Assembly: GCA_026693085.1 (NCBI GenBank)
Contig: JAPLNB010000155.1
Location: forward strand, 34,826 to 98,825
Direction: 5' to 3'
Source: Planctomycetota bacterium
GTDB lineage: Bacteria; Planctomycetota; Phycisphaerae; Tepidisphaerales; Tepidisphaeraceae
Length of the DNA stretch: 64,000 nucleotides
In this document: piece after piece, positions 16,561-25,700 of the stretch
Layout of the letters: each line of letters opens with the position of its first letter
How positions within the stretch are numbered: position 1 is the first letter of the stretch
Position numbers and translations under genes: made by a program
The notes under the pieces: model-generated
The model's database searches: none
Told to the model about the DNA's origin: nothing
The model's input: only the letters and a program-made list of their open reading frames with translations

Positions 16561-17544
16561 ATGGCCGAAGCGTCCCCACTTGATTCCGAGGAGTTCCTGA
16601 AGCTGCTGACGGATGCTCTGCGCGCGGGCCCCGGCAGTCCGCAGTGGCGTGAAGTTGTTACGCTGCTTCGCAGCGAGAATGCCACGGAAGCGGACGAGTA
16701 CCAGCTTTTGCTCACAGCTCGCGAACGGCTGGAAAGCGGGCGCGAATTTCGCAGCATCCGGCCGGGGCCGGATTTCACGCGAAAGGTGATGCAGGCAGTT
16801 GACCAGGAGCGAGCGCCGAAGAGCCCCATTCCATCGGCGACGCTGATCGCCGTTATTGCCGCCACTGCCATCCTTACGATCCTCATCGTTGTTGCGGTCA
16901 TTCTCTCGACGAACCCGGCGTCAACGCCTACGCCGCAGGATCTGGCGTCGACGTACTTTGGCAACACGATCATTTCGGGCGATTTTTCGCAGAATATTCC
17001 TGTGGACTGGAAGAAGTTCGGCCTCGAGCCGGTGATTTCTATTCGAGACAAGGTTCTTCGAGGGGGCTTTTCCAAGGACCATAACAAGGACTACCGCGGG
17101 GGCGGCCTGGTTGCTGCCACGCCGATCGATCCGGGTCAGAGCTTCGCGGTGGAAGCGACGCTCCGGATGCCGCGTGCCAGCACGGATGTGGATCTATTCA
17201 TTTTCGTGACGGAGGAAGCGTCGTTCGACCGGACGGCAACCGCCACCAGCCCCCGCGAATTTGTCGTCGATCTCATCAATGGCCAACTCAGCATCTTCAA
17301 TCCGGACGGCACGCTCAAAGGCCGGCAGGCGATGATCGCGGCGGGTCGCGATGCGATCCATCTTCTGATCAAGATGGATCGCCAAAACGCGATCATCGAA
17401 CTGGATGGTAAACGGCTGTACGAAGGTTCCCACGGTTTGGTTTCGACGAAGCCACGTTACCCCGGCATTCGCTTCCTGACGCAAGGGTCGGAGGAATCTC
17501 TCGACGATGTTGTTGTGCAGTCTGTGCGGGTTCTGAAGCCTTGA
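16561..17544 (+). CDS. Single-pass membrane protein, possible anti-sigma partner
   Basis: 327 residues. The N-terminal 90 residues are cytoplasmic and helical (LDSEEFLKLLTDALRAGPG, then LLTARERLESGREF). One membrane helix follows (TLIAVIAATAILTILIVVAV, about residues 97-122). The periplasmic part contains DWKKFGLEP, FAVEATLRMPRASTDVDLFI and ELDGKRLYEG, resembling concanavalin-like or DUF1080 (3-keto-disaccharide hydrolase-like) beta-sandwich folds. Its position directly after an ECF sigma factor gene, with one membrane span and an N-terminal cytosolic domain, suggests an anti-sigma role. No ZAS zinc motif is present, so this is an inference. Confidence 0.6.
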   Translation: MAEASPLDSEEFLKLLTDALRAGPGSPQWREVVTLLRSENATEADEYQLLLTARERLESGREFRSIRPGPDFTRKVMQAVDQERAPKSPIPSATLIAVIAATAILTILIVVAVILSTNPASTPTPQDLASTYFGNTIISGDFSQNIPVDWKKFGLEPVISIRDKVLRGGFSKDHNKDYRGGGLVAATPIDPGQSFAVEATLRMPRASTDVDLFIFVTEEASFDRTATATSPREFVVDLINGQLSIFNPDGTLKGRQAMIAAGRDAIHLLIKMDRQNAIIELDGKRLYEGSHGLVSTKPRYPGIRFLTQGSEESLDDVVVQSVRVLKP

Positions 17545-17547
17545 GGC

Positions 17548-17618
17548 GTTATTTGTTATTTGTTATTCGCGGGACCTTTTTGATCGACCAGTGCCGTGCG
17601 AATAGCGAACAGCGAGGA
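17548..17618. repeat. Hairpin-like element with AATAACR-type 7-base arms
   Basis: Left arm GTTATTT GTTATTT GTTATTC GCGG at 17548-17572; right arm GCGAATA GCGAACA GCGAGGA at 17598-17618. The arms are inverted relative to each other and flank a core containing TGATCGA. The 36-base stretch from GCGG to GCGAATA has the same length and many identical bases as in the element at 59.7 kb. Confidence 0.7.
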
Positions 17619-17628
17619 TCCGGAGATC

Positions 17629-18678
17629 ATGTCCATTACGGAAGCCGGCAGTCAGGGCGATTCCGCTTGTTCGGGGGCCGATCTGGAATCTGCGCGGTTT
17701 CTTGAGCAGGTGTGCCAAAGGCTGCAGCAGGAGTTGGGGAAGGTGATCGTGGGCCAGACGCGGGTGATCGAGGAACTGCTGGTGGCGATCTTCGCGCGGG
17801 GCCACTGCCTGATGCAGGGGGTTCCGGGCTTGGCGAAGACGCTGCTGGTGTCGACGATCGCGCGGGCGATGGACCTTTCGTTCCGGCGGATCCAGTTCAC
17901 ACCGGACCTGATGCCGTCGGACATTACGGGCACGGATATTCTGCAAGAGCATCCGGAAACGGGCCGGCGGAGCTTTGAGTTTCAGAAAGGCCCGATTTTC
18001 GCGAACCTTCTGCTGACGGACGAGATCAACCGGACGCCGCCCAAGACGCAGGCGGCGTTGCTCCAGGCGATGCAGGAGCGTCAGGTGACTGCGGGCAACC
18101 GGACGTTCGATCTGCCGAATCCGTTTTTCGTCATGGCTACGCAGAACCCGATCGAGCAGGAGGGCACGTATCCGCTGCCGGAGGCGCAGCTCGACCGGTT
18201 CATGTTCATGGTGATGGTTGATTATCCGGAGCGAGAGGAAGAGCTGGAGATGCTCAAGCGGACGACCGGCGGCGGCGCCGCGACGGTGCGGCAGGTGCTT
18301 GACGCGGGGCGGATCATCGACTTGCAGGGGTTGGTGCGTCGGGTGCCGGTGGGGGAGCATGTGTATGAGTTTGCCTTGAATATCGCTCGCGCCACTCGAC
18401 CGACGGAGCCTAGGGCCAGCGATTTTGTTCGGCACTGGCTGAGTTGGGGAGCCGGGCCGCGTGCGGGTCAGTACATGATCCTGGGCGGCAAAGCCCGAGC
18501 GTTGATGCAAGGCCGGCTGTGTGTGACGATGGACGACATTGAGGCGGTGGCGTTGCCGGTGCTTCGCCACCGCATCATCCCCAATTTCAACGCCGAGGCC
18601 GAAGGCATTTCGGTGGAGCAGATCATCAACAAGATCATGACGCTGATTCCGCGGGGTCCGGGCGATCGGCTGTTGTAG
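17629..18678 (+). CDS. MoxR family AAA+ ATPase
   Basis: About 349 residues from the ATG at 17629; an upstream GTG at 17596 falls inside the repeat element and is disfavoured. Motifs: Walker A-like GVPGLAKT, Walker B LLLTDEINRTPPKTQAALLQAM, sensor MATQNPIEQEGTYPLPEAQLDRF, and the C-terminal lid. MoxR ATPases work as chaperones that mature metal or cofactor enzymes, usually with a DUF58/vWA partner encoded next door. Here the following gene is a Cys-rich protein and no DUF58 gene is adjacent, so the client is unknown. A von Willebrand protein lies 25 kb away. Confidence 0.93.
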   Translation: MSITEAGSQGDSACSGADLESARFLEQVCQRLQQELGKVIVGQTRVIEELLVAIFARGHCLMQGVPGLAKTLLVSTIARAMDLSFRRIQFTPDLMPSDITGTDILQEHPETGRRSFEFQKGPIFANLLLTDEINRTPPKTQAALLQAMQERQVTAGNRTFDLPNPFFVMATQNPIEQEGTYPLPEAQLDRFMFMVMVDYPEREEELEMLKRTTGGGAATVRQVLDAGRIIDLQGLVRRVPVGEHVYEFALNIARATRPTEPRASDFVRHWLSWGAGPRAGQYMILGGKARALMQGRLCVTMDDIEAVALPVLRHRIIPNFNAEAEGISVEQIINKIMTLIPRGPGDRLL

Positions 18679-18759
18679 TGTTTTTACAGGTGGGGTGGCC
18701 TGCCCGTATGATTTGCGACAGGCCGATCGTAGGGTTGACGATCCGGCGTTGTGAAGTTT

Positions 18760-19266
18760 ATGGACCAGGATCTTCGCGAAGCCGTGCTTGCCGCCGCCGC
18801 GCGGCCCGAGGTGTGCGAGGCGGTTCTGCGTGTTTACAGGGAGGTACAAACGGAGATCGACGGGCGGCGTCCTGTTTGCGTGCTGTCCGGCTGCTGTTGC
18901 GGGTTCGAGAAGTTCGGCCATCGTCTGTACGTCACGACGATGGAACTCGGGGCCTTTGTTTGCGGCTTTCGATTGTCGAAGCCGATGCCGCATCGTCTGG
19001 GCCGATCAATTGGAAGTTGGACGGGCGGGGGCTGCCCGTTGCAGGTCGCCAGGGTTTGCGGCGTCCATAGCATTCGGCCCTTCGGCTGCCGGATTTTTTT
19101 TTGTGATTCGACGTCCACGGAATGGCAGCACGAGCAATACGAGCGTTTCCATGCTGAGATCAGACACCTCCATGTTGGGTTGAGCGTGCCGTATTTCTAC
19201 GTTGAATGGCGTCATGCTCTTCGTGAAGTGGTGTTGGGGAGGTGTGGGCCTGAAGTTGCCAAATAG
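18760..19266 (+). CDS. Cys-rich YkgJ-like putative metal-binding protein
   Basis: About 168 residues from ATG 18760; GTG 18751 is an alternative. It has clustered cysteines: CVLSGCCCGFEKFGH, then AFVCGF, GGCPLQVARVCGV and PFGCRIFFCD. This arrangement fits the YkgJ family of proteins proposed to bind zinc or iron-sulfur centres. The tail WRHALREV is helical. It follows the MoxR gene by about 80 bases on the same strand and could be its partner, though no function is established for the family. Confidence 0.7.
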   Translation: MDQDLREAVLAAAARPEVCEAVLRVYREVQTEIDGRRPVCVLSGCCCGFEKFGHRLYVTTMELGAFVCGFRLSKPMPHRLGRSIGSWTGGGCPLQVARVCGVHSIRPFGCRIFFCDSTSTEWQHEQYERFHAEIRHLHVGLSVPYFYVEWRHALREVVLGRCGPEVAK

Positions 19267-19350
19267 CCGCCGAAGTTCGGTTCGGTGTGCGAGGTTGTCC
19301 GCGTAATTCCCGGCTGGGGTGCTTCGGCGGGATTTTCCCTTTCGTTTGTT

Positions 19351-19380
19351 TTGACAACTCAGGCGTGTGGATGATAGATT
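19351..19380 (+). promoter_or_regulatory. Sigma-70-type promoter for the small lipoprotein gene
   Basis: TTGACA at 19351-19356 and TAGATT at 19375-19380 are separated by 18 bases. This is the best -35/-10 pair noticed in the window, 56 bases before the ATG. Confidence 0.7.
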
Positions 19381-19435
19381 ATGCAAGCGGTGCGGCTGTA
19401 TCGGACGCACCCGGGATCTACAACAAGGCGGAGTC

Positions 19436-19678
19436 ATGAAAACGGTTTTGCTCGCTCTGGTCGGTGCAGGGATGATTTTTCTAGCAGCCGGTTGTGCTTC
19501 GCCAAGCTACTCTGGTGGCACGCCTACCATCAAGTTTCCCAGCGAGAAGGCCACTGGGGAGAACTCGAACACCATCGTCCGCGGCTGGTATTGGGATAGC
19601 CGCGGCCTCGTTGATGACCTCAATGATATGCTGCTTCTGGACGGCCCGAGCGACCTGACCCGGTGGAATGTGCGCTAA
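19436..19678 (+). CDS. Small predicted lipoprotein
   Basis: 80 residues: a signal peptide MKTVLLALVGAGMIFLAAG followed by a lipobox Cys (AAGC), then a short mature part with NTIVRGWYWDSRGLVDDLND and LLLDGPSDLTRWNVR. It has a strong promoter and its own terminator, so it is probably an abundant envelope lipoprotein. A similar 'WYWDSR-GLVDDLxDxxxLD' pattern suggests a conserved small planctomycete lipoprotein, but I do not know a name for it. GGCGGAG lies six bases before the ATG. Confidence 0.75.
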   Translation: MKTVLLALVGAGMIFLAAGCASPSYSGGTPTIKFPSEKATGENSNTIVRGWYWDSRGLVDDLNDMLLLDGPSDLTRWNVR

Positions 19679-19720
19679 GTTGCCAGGGTCTCGACGCGGC
19701 GTTTGCACCGTACTGAACAC

Positions 19721-19764
19721 GGACCGCCTTCCGCCCCTTTCGGTGGAACGGTCCATTTGTTTTG
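19721..19764 (+). terminator. Probable rho-independent terminator
   Basis: GGACCG pairs with CGGTCC (19721-19726 and 19749-19754), extended inside by TTCC/GGAA, and is followed by ATTTGTTTTGTT. It lies 43 bases after the small lipoprotein stop codon. Confidence 0.65.
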
Positions 19765-19844
19765 TTGTGGGGATTACAGTTCGTCTGCTGTGCGTTTCGG
19801 CGGTGTCTCAGTGACCGCGGAGCGAAGACGGCTCCGGGCGCACC

Positions 19845-21242
19845 ATGGTTCAACACCTGCTCAAGTTCCGCACCCGCCAGCAGCCCTACATGGTCCGGCT
19901 CAGCTATCGGTACGAGATGCGATCGGCGCTGACATTCCCTCTGGCGTCGTCGTTGGCGGAGGGTTCGTTCACGGGCGTTGTTGCGGCCAAGTTTTTCCAG
20001 GGTTCGCCGCTGCTGATTGCCGTGATTACGGCCGCGCCGATGTTCGGCAACATCATGGCGATGGTGTGGTCGGAGCTTTCGCGTTCTCGCCGAAAGGTTC
20101 CGTTCGTGAACCTCCTGCAGTTGGGCGTCATTGTCATGATTGCGCTGTCCGCGCTGACTGCGTTTTTGCCTCGATCCGCGGGAGCGTGGATTTTCGCGTC
20201 GCTGATTATCATCGCGAGGTTGCTGGCCAGCGGCATCATCACGGTGCGTTCGGTCATCTGGCGGGCCAACTATCCAGGTCATATTCGCGGGCAGATCGTC
20301 GGGCGGATCACGGTGGTCGCCCGGGCCGTTCTGGCTATGAGCACATTTCTCGGCTCTTACTGGCTCGACCGAAACCCGACCGCGTTCGTCTTCCTGTACC
20401 CTTGTGCCGCTGTTCTGGGCGGTATCGGCATATGGCAGTTTTCGGGTGTCCGAGTCCGCAAGGAAGGCCAGGACCTCCGCCGGCAGCGGGTCAACGATTG
20501 CCAGCTTGCTTTGTCCGAGGCCGGCGAAACGACCGGCGTCGATTTCGGGGACGGCGATCCCCGCCGCGGCTTGGGCGTGTTTTTTCTGGATGCATGGGCG
20601 GTTCTCCGGCAGGACGATCAGTTTCGCCGCTATCAGCGTTACCAGTTCCTGTCGGGGTTCAGCTTCATGTTCTTCGGGCCGGCGCTGCTGTACATGGTCA
20701 GCACGAAGATGACCGACCCCAAGCGCGAATACCTGCTGGCGACCGTTGTGCTGCAGATCATCCCGATGGTCATCTCGCTGATCTCTCTGCAACTCTGGTC
20801 GCCGCTGTTTGACCGGGTGCACATCACGACGTTCCGGGTATTTCAGACGAGCACGTCTGTGATTGGCCAGACGACCCTTTTCGTCGGCGCCATTCTGAAC
20901 CAGCTCTGGGTCGTCGCCGTTGCGCAGTTCGTCATCGGCATTTCCAACGGTGGGGGCGACCTGGCGTGGAACCTCGGCCACAATGACTTCGCTTCCGGCG
21001 ACAAGGCGGCGACGTACATGGGCATCCACGTGATGCTGACGGGCGTGCGCGGGTGCATCGCGCCGTTCATTGGTGCCTGGCTTTACCAGATCCCGTGGAT
21101 TGGCTGCCACGTCTTTGCTCTGTCTGCGTTGACGTGCTGCGTCGCCCTTTACGGATTTGCACAGATGTCCCGCCATGCCCCGCGGAAGATTCATCCGCAT
21201 CGTCCGCAAACTCAGCCTGAGCCGGTTACGGCGGTTCGCTGA
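19845..21242 (+). CDS. Major facilitator superfamily transporter
   Basis: 465 residues with about twelve hydrophobic segments, for example LLIAVITAAPMFGNIMAMVW, LGVIVMIALSALTAFLP and VFLYPCAAVLGGIGIW. Residues SRSRRKVPFVN follow the second helix at the position of the MFS loop 2-3 motif. A long cytoplasmic loop sits in the middle (RKEGQDLRRQRVND to the DDQFRRYQRYQF segment). The C-terminal half has SNGGGDLAWNLGHNDFASGD. No substrate signature is recognisable. The start at 19845 has only a weak upstream purine run. Confidence 0.8.
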   Translation: MVQHLLKFRTRQQPYMVRLSYRYEMRSALTFPLASSLAEGSFTGVVAAKFFQGSPLLIAVITAAPMFGNIMAMVWSELSRSRRKVPFVNLLQLGVIVMIALSALTAFLPRSAGAWIFASLIIIARLLASGIITVRSVIWRANYPGHIRGQIVGRITVVARAVLAMSTFLGSYWLDRNPTAFVFLYPCAAVLGGIGIWQFSGVRVRKEGQDLRRQRVNDCQLALSEAGETTGVDFGDGDPRRGLGVFFLDAWAVLRQDDQFRRYQRYQFLSGFSFMFFGPALLYMVSTKMTDPKREYLLATVVLQIIPMVISLISLQLWSPLFDRVHITTFRVFQTSTSVIGQTTLFVGAILNQLWVVAVAQFVIGISNGGGDLAWNLGHNDFASGDKAATYMGIHVMLTGVRGCIAPFIGAWLYQIPWIGCHVFALSALTCCVALYGFAQMSRHAPRKIHPHRPQTQPEPVTAVR

Positions 21243-21501
21243 TGGCCCACAGCCGATCCATGAAACTCGTATGTTGGAACGTCGATGAAGGTGATGCCGC
21301 AGGCCATTGCTTCGGCCGTTGCGACGTCCTCTCTTGGGCGGCGGGTTTTCGTCCTGCCGGTAGTTCCGGTGGTAGTGCGTCAGGCCGCTACGTGCCCAGG
21401 GCATTGGCGAGGGGGCTCGGAGGGGCGTGATCGCAATTGATTGTGATGACGGATGATTGCGCAGGGTTGGCCTCCGCCGCGTCCCGTGGTAAGTTGACTC
21501 T

Positions 21502-22782
21502 GTGCTGACTCCCGATAATCGCCCGATTTCGCGCGCCGTGATGACGGCGCTCATCCTGGCTGCCTTGGCCATCCGTCTGAGTTGGTCATTCCTGGCCCCT
21601 TCCGACGCCGCCAGCATGGACCGCTTGCCGGACCAAATCGGCTACGTGGACCTTGGGCGCAATCTGCTCGAACGCCAAGGCCTTGTCCGGATCGATGCGC
21701 GTTTCGACGACGTGATCCGCGCCGGCCGCATGCCTCTGTACCCGTTCTTCGTAGCCGGGTGCGGGGCCAGTGTTACGGTTATCCGCATGGTGCAGGCGTT
21801 GATCGACACCTCGACGGTCCTGGCCGTCTACCTCCTGGCCCGCCGCTGGCTAACCACTCGACCAAGCTTCCTGGCCGCGGCGTTCGTTGCGTTCAACCCG
21901 TTTCTGATTTTTTTCTCTGCTTTGATTCTGAGCGAAACTCTCTTCACCGCGATGCTTGCTTGGGCGATGGTCATGCTGTCGCAGCGGAACGGCGTGATCT
22001 GGGGTGGGCTGGTTCTGGCCGGCAGCGTGCTGGTCCGGCCCTCTGCGATTGGGTTGCCGGTGGTCATGGGGATTGCCGGCGCCTTCCTCAATCGGTCAGC
22101 GCGTCGCGATCGTGAGAGCTTTTGGGCGTTGCCGGTCGGCAGCACCATGCTGTTTCTGACTGTGGTGATGCTCCTGCCCTGGGCGATCCGGAACCGGGTA
22201 GTCCTGGGCCGATGGGTCTGGACCAGCACGGACAGCGGCTTCGTGGCGTACGATGGTTTCAACGATCAAGCTACGGGTGCAAGCGACCAGCAGTCTCTTT
22301 CCGGCCTCGAATGGAACCGCCGTCTCCGCCGCCTCAGTGAAGTCGATCGCAACGAGCTGCTGGAGCAGCACGCCCGGCAATGGATCGCCCAAACAATACG
22401 CGAAAAACCTGCTCGGCTGCTTCAACTGACCGCCGTGAAGATTACGCGGACATGGAGCCCGATTCCGCTGAGTCAGGACTTTTGTTCCCGGCGTAACATG
22501 GTCATTGCGCTGCTTTTTGCGATCCCTTTTGATGTGCTGGTCGTATTGGGGTTGTGGAAAGTCGGCATGCCGCGGGTATTCAAGGTGTTCTTAATTTTGC
22601 CTGCGCTGTATTTTACGGTGATGCATGCGATGTCCGTCGGGTCGCTGCGTTACCGAGTTCCTGTCGAGCCGCTGCTGGCAGTACTGGCCGGGGCCGGTGC
22701 GTTCGCTGTGCTCGGTACGGTTGGGCTGCCGGCTTGGCGTCGGATCGCCGGATCGCCAGGGACCGAGGTCGTTGAGGGCTAG
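21502..22782 (+). CDS. Integral membrane glycosyltransferase (GT-C, PMT/ArnT-like)
   Basis: 426 residues, starting at GTG. About nine to ten membrane helices. The first extracytoplasmic loop contains DQIGYVDLGRNLLERQGLV followed by RMPLYPFFVAG, the pattern of the GT-C (PMT_2, dolichyl-phosphate-mannose transferase-like) superfamily, in which an acidic loop residue binds a lipid-linked sugar. It probably transfers sugars to envelope glycans or proteins. It is followed six bases later by the AsmA-like giant, suggesting one operon concerned with the envelope. TAAGTT six bases before GTG could give a leaderless mRNA. Confidence 0.78.
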   Translation: MLTPDNRPISRAVMTALILAALAIRLSWSFLAPSDAASMDRLPDQIGYVDLGRNLLERQGLVRIDARFDDVIRAGRMPLYPFFVAGCGASVTVIRMVQALIDTSTVLAVYLLARRWLTTRPSFLAAAFVAFNPFLIFFSALILSETLFTAMLAWAMVMLSQRNGVIWGGLVLAGSVLVRPSAIGLPVVMGIAGAFLNRSARRDRESFWALPVGSTMLFLTVVMLLPWAIRNRVVLGRWVWTSTDSGFVAYDGFNDQATGASDQQSLSGLEWNRRLRRLSEVDRNELLEQHARQWIAQTIREKPARLLQLTAVKITRTWSPIPLSQDFCSRRNMVIALLFAIPFDVLVVLGLWKVGMPRVFKVFLILPALYFTVMHAMSVGSLRYRVPVEPLLAVLAGAGAFAVLGTVGLPAWRRIAGSPGTEVVEG

Positions 22783-22788
22783 AAGGAA

Positions 22789-25700
22789 ATGCCGCATCCG
22801 TCTACATATCTCGAGTTTCCCAGCCAGGGTGCAGTGACTCTTGGCGTGGTGGGGCGGCGTCGCCGTGGTCGCCGTCAATTCCTCAGGGCCGTTGTGTTGT
22901 TTTTTCTTGTTGGCATCATCTGCGGCTACTGGGTGATCACGGATTCCAATCGCGTCGGCCCGATAGCGGAGCATTACCTCTCCAAAGTGGTCGGTGGCCG
23001 CGTGAAGGTTCACAAAGCCAACCTTTCCTTGTTCGAAGGGCTTCGGCTCGAGGGCGTGGAAGTCTACATCGGCGGCGCCGACCGGCCCGATTCGCAGCTT
23101 TTTTCGGCCCGCGTCCTGATCGTTCGTACGAGCCTGGGCGGCCTGGTGTCCGGGCGGCTGGAAGCGGCGCGGATCATGGTCCTCGATCCGCATTTTCGCC
23201 TTTGCGAGAACGTCGATGCCGACGAATCCTCTCGCTGGAACTACATGCTTCTTTCACGGGGGCATGGTGCGGAGAAGCCGTCGGGCCGCGACCGGCCGAC
23301 GGGCTTACCCGAGATTGTCCTCCGCGGCGGGGTGGTCGAATACAGCCGCATCATGAACGGCCGGTACGAACCTGTCGGCTCGATGGCGATCGATGGCCAG
23401 CTCACTCCAGATCCCCGGCCTGCCCAGGCCAACCGGTACCGGTTCGATCTGGACAGCCGCGGGCGAGGCGAGGCTGCCGGCCCCCACATCAGCGGGACCA
23501 TCGACATGGACACGCCGTCGGTTAGCGCCAGGCTCCAGGACTTCGAGTTCAACCACGCGCTCCGGGCCATGCTCCCGGCGCAGGTGCAGGCGTGGTGTCA
23601 ATCGCACCAACTGTCCGGCCGGGTTCGCATTCCCCGGTTCGAGTACATCCCCGAGAGTCGTGGCGCCTCACGCGCCTTCCACGTCGAAGTCCAGTTGGAC
23701 GGCGTGGACATGGCGATTCTTCCGGAAGAACTGCTCGGGTCGGAGGATTTCCACCGGATATCGAGCCTTCGACCGGGGATCCGGATAGATGAGCCAGCCG
23801 ATCTGGGCCTGGTCAGCCGCAGTGACATCATCGATCAGACATTGCAGCTTCGCCCGGTGTTCCTGACGAATGTGAGCGGTCGGCTTGTTTTCACGCCCGA
23901 TCAAGTCCGCTTCTCCGGTGTGTGCGGCGAGATCGAGAACAACACGGTTCTGCTGGACGGCGCGATCTATGGCTACAACGAGGATGCCCCGGCCTTGCTG
24001 AAGGTGATCGCCAATGATCTGCGTATCCCCCGCCATCCCCGGTACCTCGCTTCGCTGCCGCAGGTCGTGCGAAAGATCTACAGTGATTTCAGCCCCGCCG
24101 GCCGCGCGAGCCTGTTCTTCGAGCTCCGCCGTGACAGGCCTGGCGGCCGGCTGAAGATTACGGGCGAGGCGGTCATCCTCAACGGCGTTTTTTGTTTCGA
24201 AGGATTTCCGTACCCGCTGCGCGGCATCACGGGCCGGATCATCGTCGGCCCGGATCGCGCCACCGGCCAGGACCGCATTGACCTGGTTAACCTCCGCGGC
24301 ATCGGCATGGAAGGGTCCTGCAACGCTGGGGTGGCCATCCAGGTGAATGGCTGGGTCTCCCCGATCGACCGAGGCAGTGCGGTCGAGGTTCACGTGGCCG
24401 GCTCCGATGTCCAGTTCGACCAACACCTTCGCCGGGCCCTGCCCAGCGATGTCCGCTCGGTGATCGACCTGTTCGACATCCGCTCGCGTGGCGCATCGAG
24501 TCCGGCGAGGGTCATCGCGCCCATGGAACTCCGCGGGTCGTTCGCCGCCCGCATCAGGCGTCCGCCAGGACCGAAAAAGAAAGTCATGGTCGATGTTGAC
24601 CTCGACATCGTGCAGGGCGTCGGCGAGTTCGTGGGCTTCCGGTATCCGTTGCGCAACGTCACGGGCCGGATTGCTGTCCACCCGCGTTACACCGAGGTCA
24701 AGAACCTGGTCGCGCGGCATGGCGATTCGTCGATTTGCATCGAAGGGCGCGTCAATTACGGCCCCGATCGCCCGGCGGACCCTGCGCTCACGGTCACCGC
24801 CAAGAACATTCCCCTGGACAACGACCTGTTTCTGGCGGTGCGTGACCAGCCGCGTGAGTGGCTCCAGAAGGGCGGCATCGGCGGCGGGTTCCTCGATATC
24901 AACGGCACCATTTTCCTCCCGCCCAGCGCCAATTCCTCATCGGACACCGATTTTCAGCTTGAGATCGCGATGCGCGACGGCAAGATTTGGCCGGTTGGCA
25001 ACAGCTTCGCCGTGACCGATGCTGCCGCCAAGCTTCGGCTCTCCAGCAGCGGCCTGATCATCGACAAGATGACCGGGAAGCGCGGTTCGGGTGAGTTTCT
25101 CGGCCAGGGGATCATCTCTTGGCCGGAGGACCAGCCCCGATTCAACGTTGCCGCCACGATCACGAATGTCCTGCTGGATGAAACGCTGTACCAGATCATT
25201 CCAGCCGCCGCCCAGCGATCATGGAAGCTCCTCCGGCCCGAAGGCGGCGCTGATCTGGACATTGCCTACACGGGGGGCGTGGTGCAGGGCGCCGACTCCT
25301 CGGGCAAATTGCCCGCCTCGGCCGAAACCTACGAGGCCGTCATCCGCCCAAAACAGCTCGCGATCAATCCCGTTGGCTTCCCGTGGCGCATGGACAACAT
25401 CACCGGCACCGTCACCATCACCCCTGAGAAAACGACTTTCCAGGACATCGTTTTCCATCACGGCCCCGCCATCCTGAGACTGAGCGGCTCGGGCGTGAGC
25501 GAGCCCAAGCCGCAGTGGGACGTTGTCCTGTCGGGCCAAGGGGTCGTCGTCGACGACGCGTTCCGCCGAGCCATCGGCGATACGCTACGGGGTTTCTGCG
25601 AGTCGATCAAGCTTGGCGGTCCGCTGTCGTTCGATTGCCCGAAGCTGACCATCCGCCAGATCGACTCGGCCGCTTCATCCGACCCCGGCAAGCCGGCGCC

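Noticed and set aside
19620..21617. A 665-codon minus-strand frame over the MFS gene
   Set aside because: The plus strand encodes a 12-helix transporter; the antisense product is Arg/His-rich without domains.
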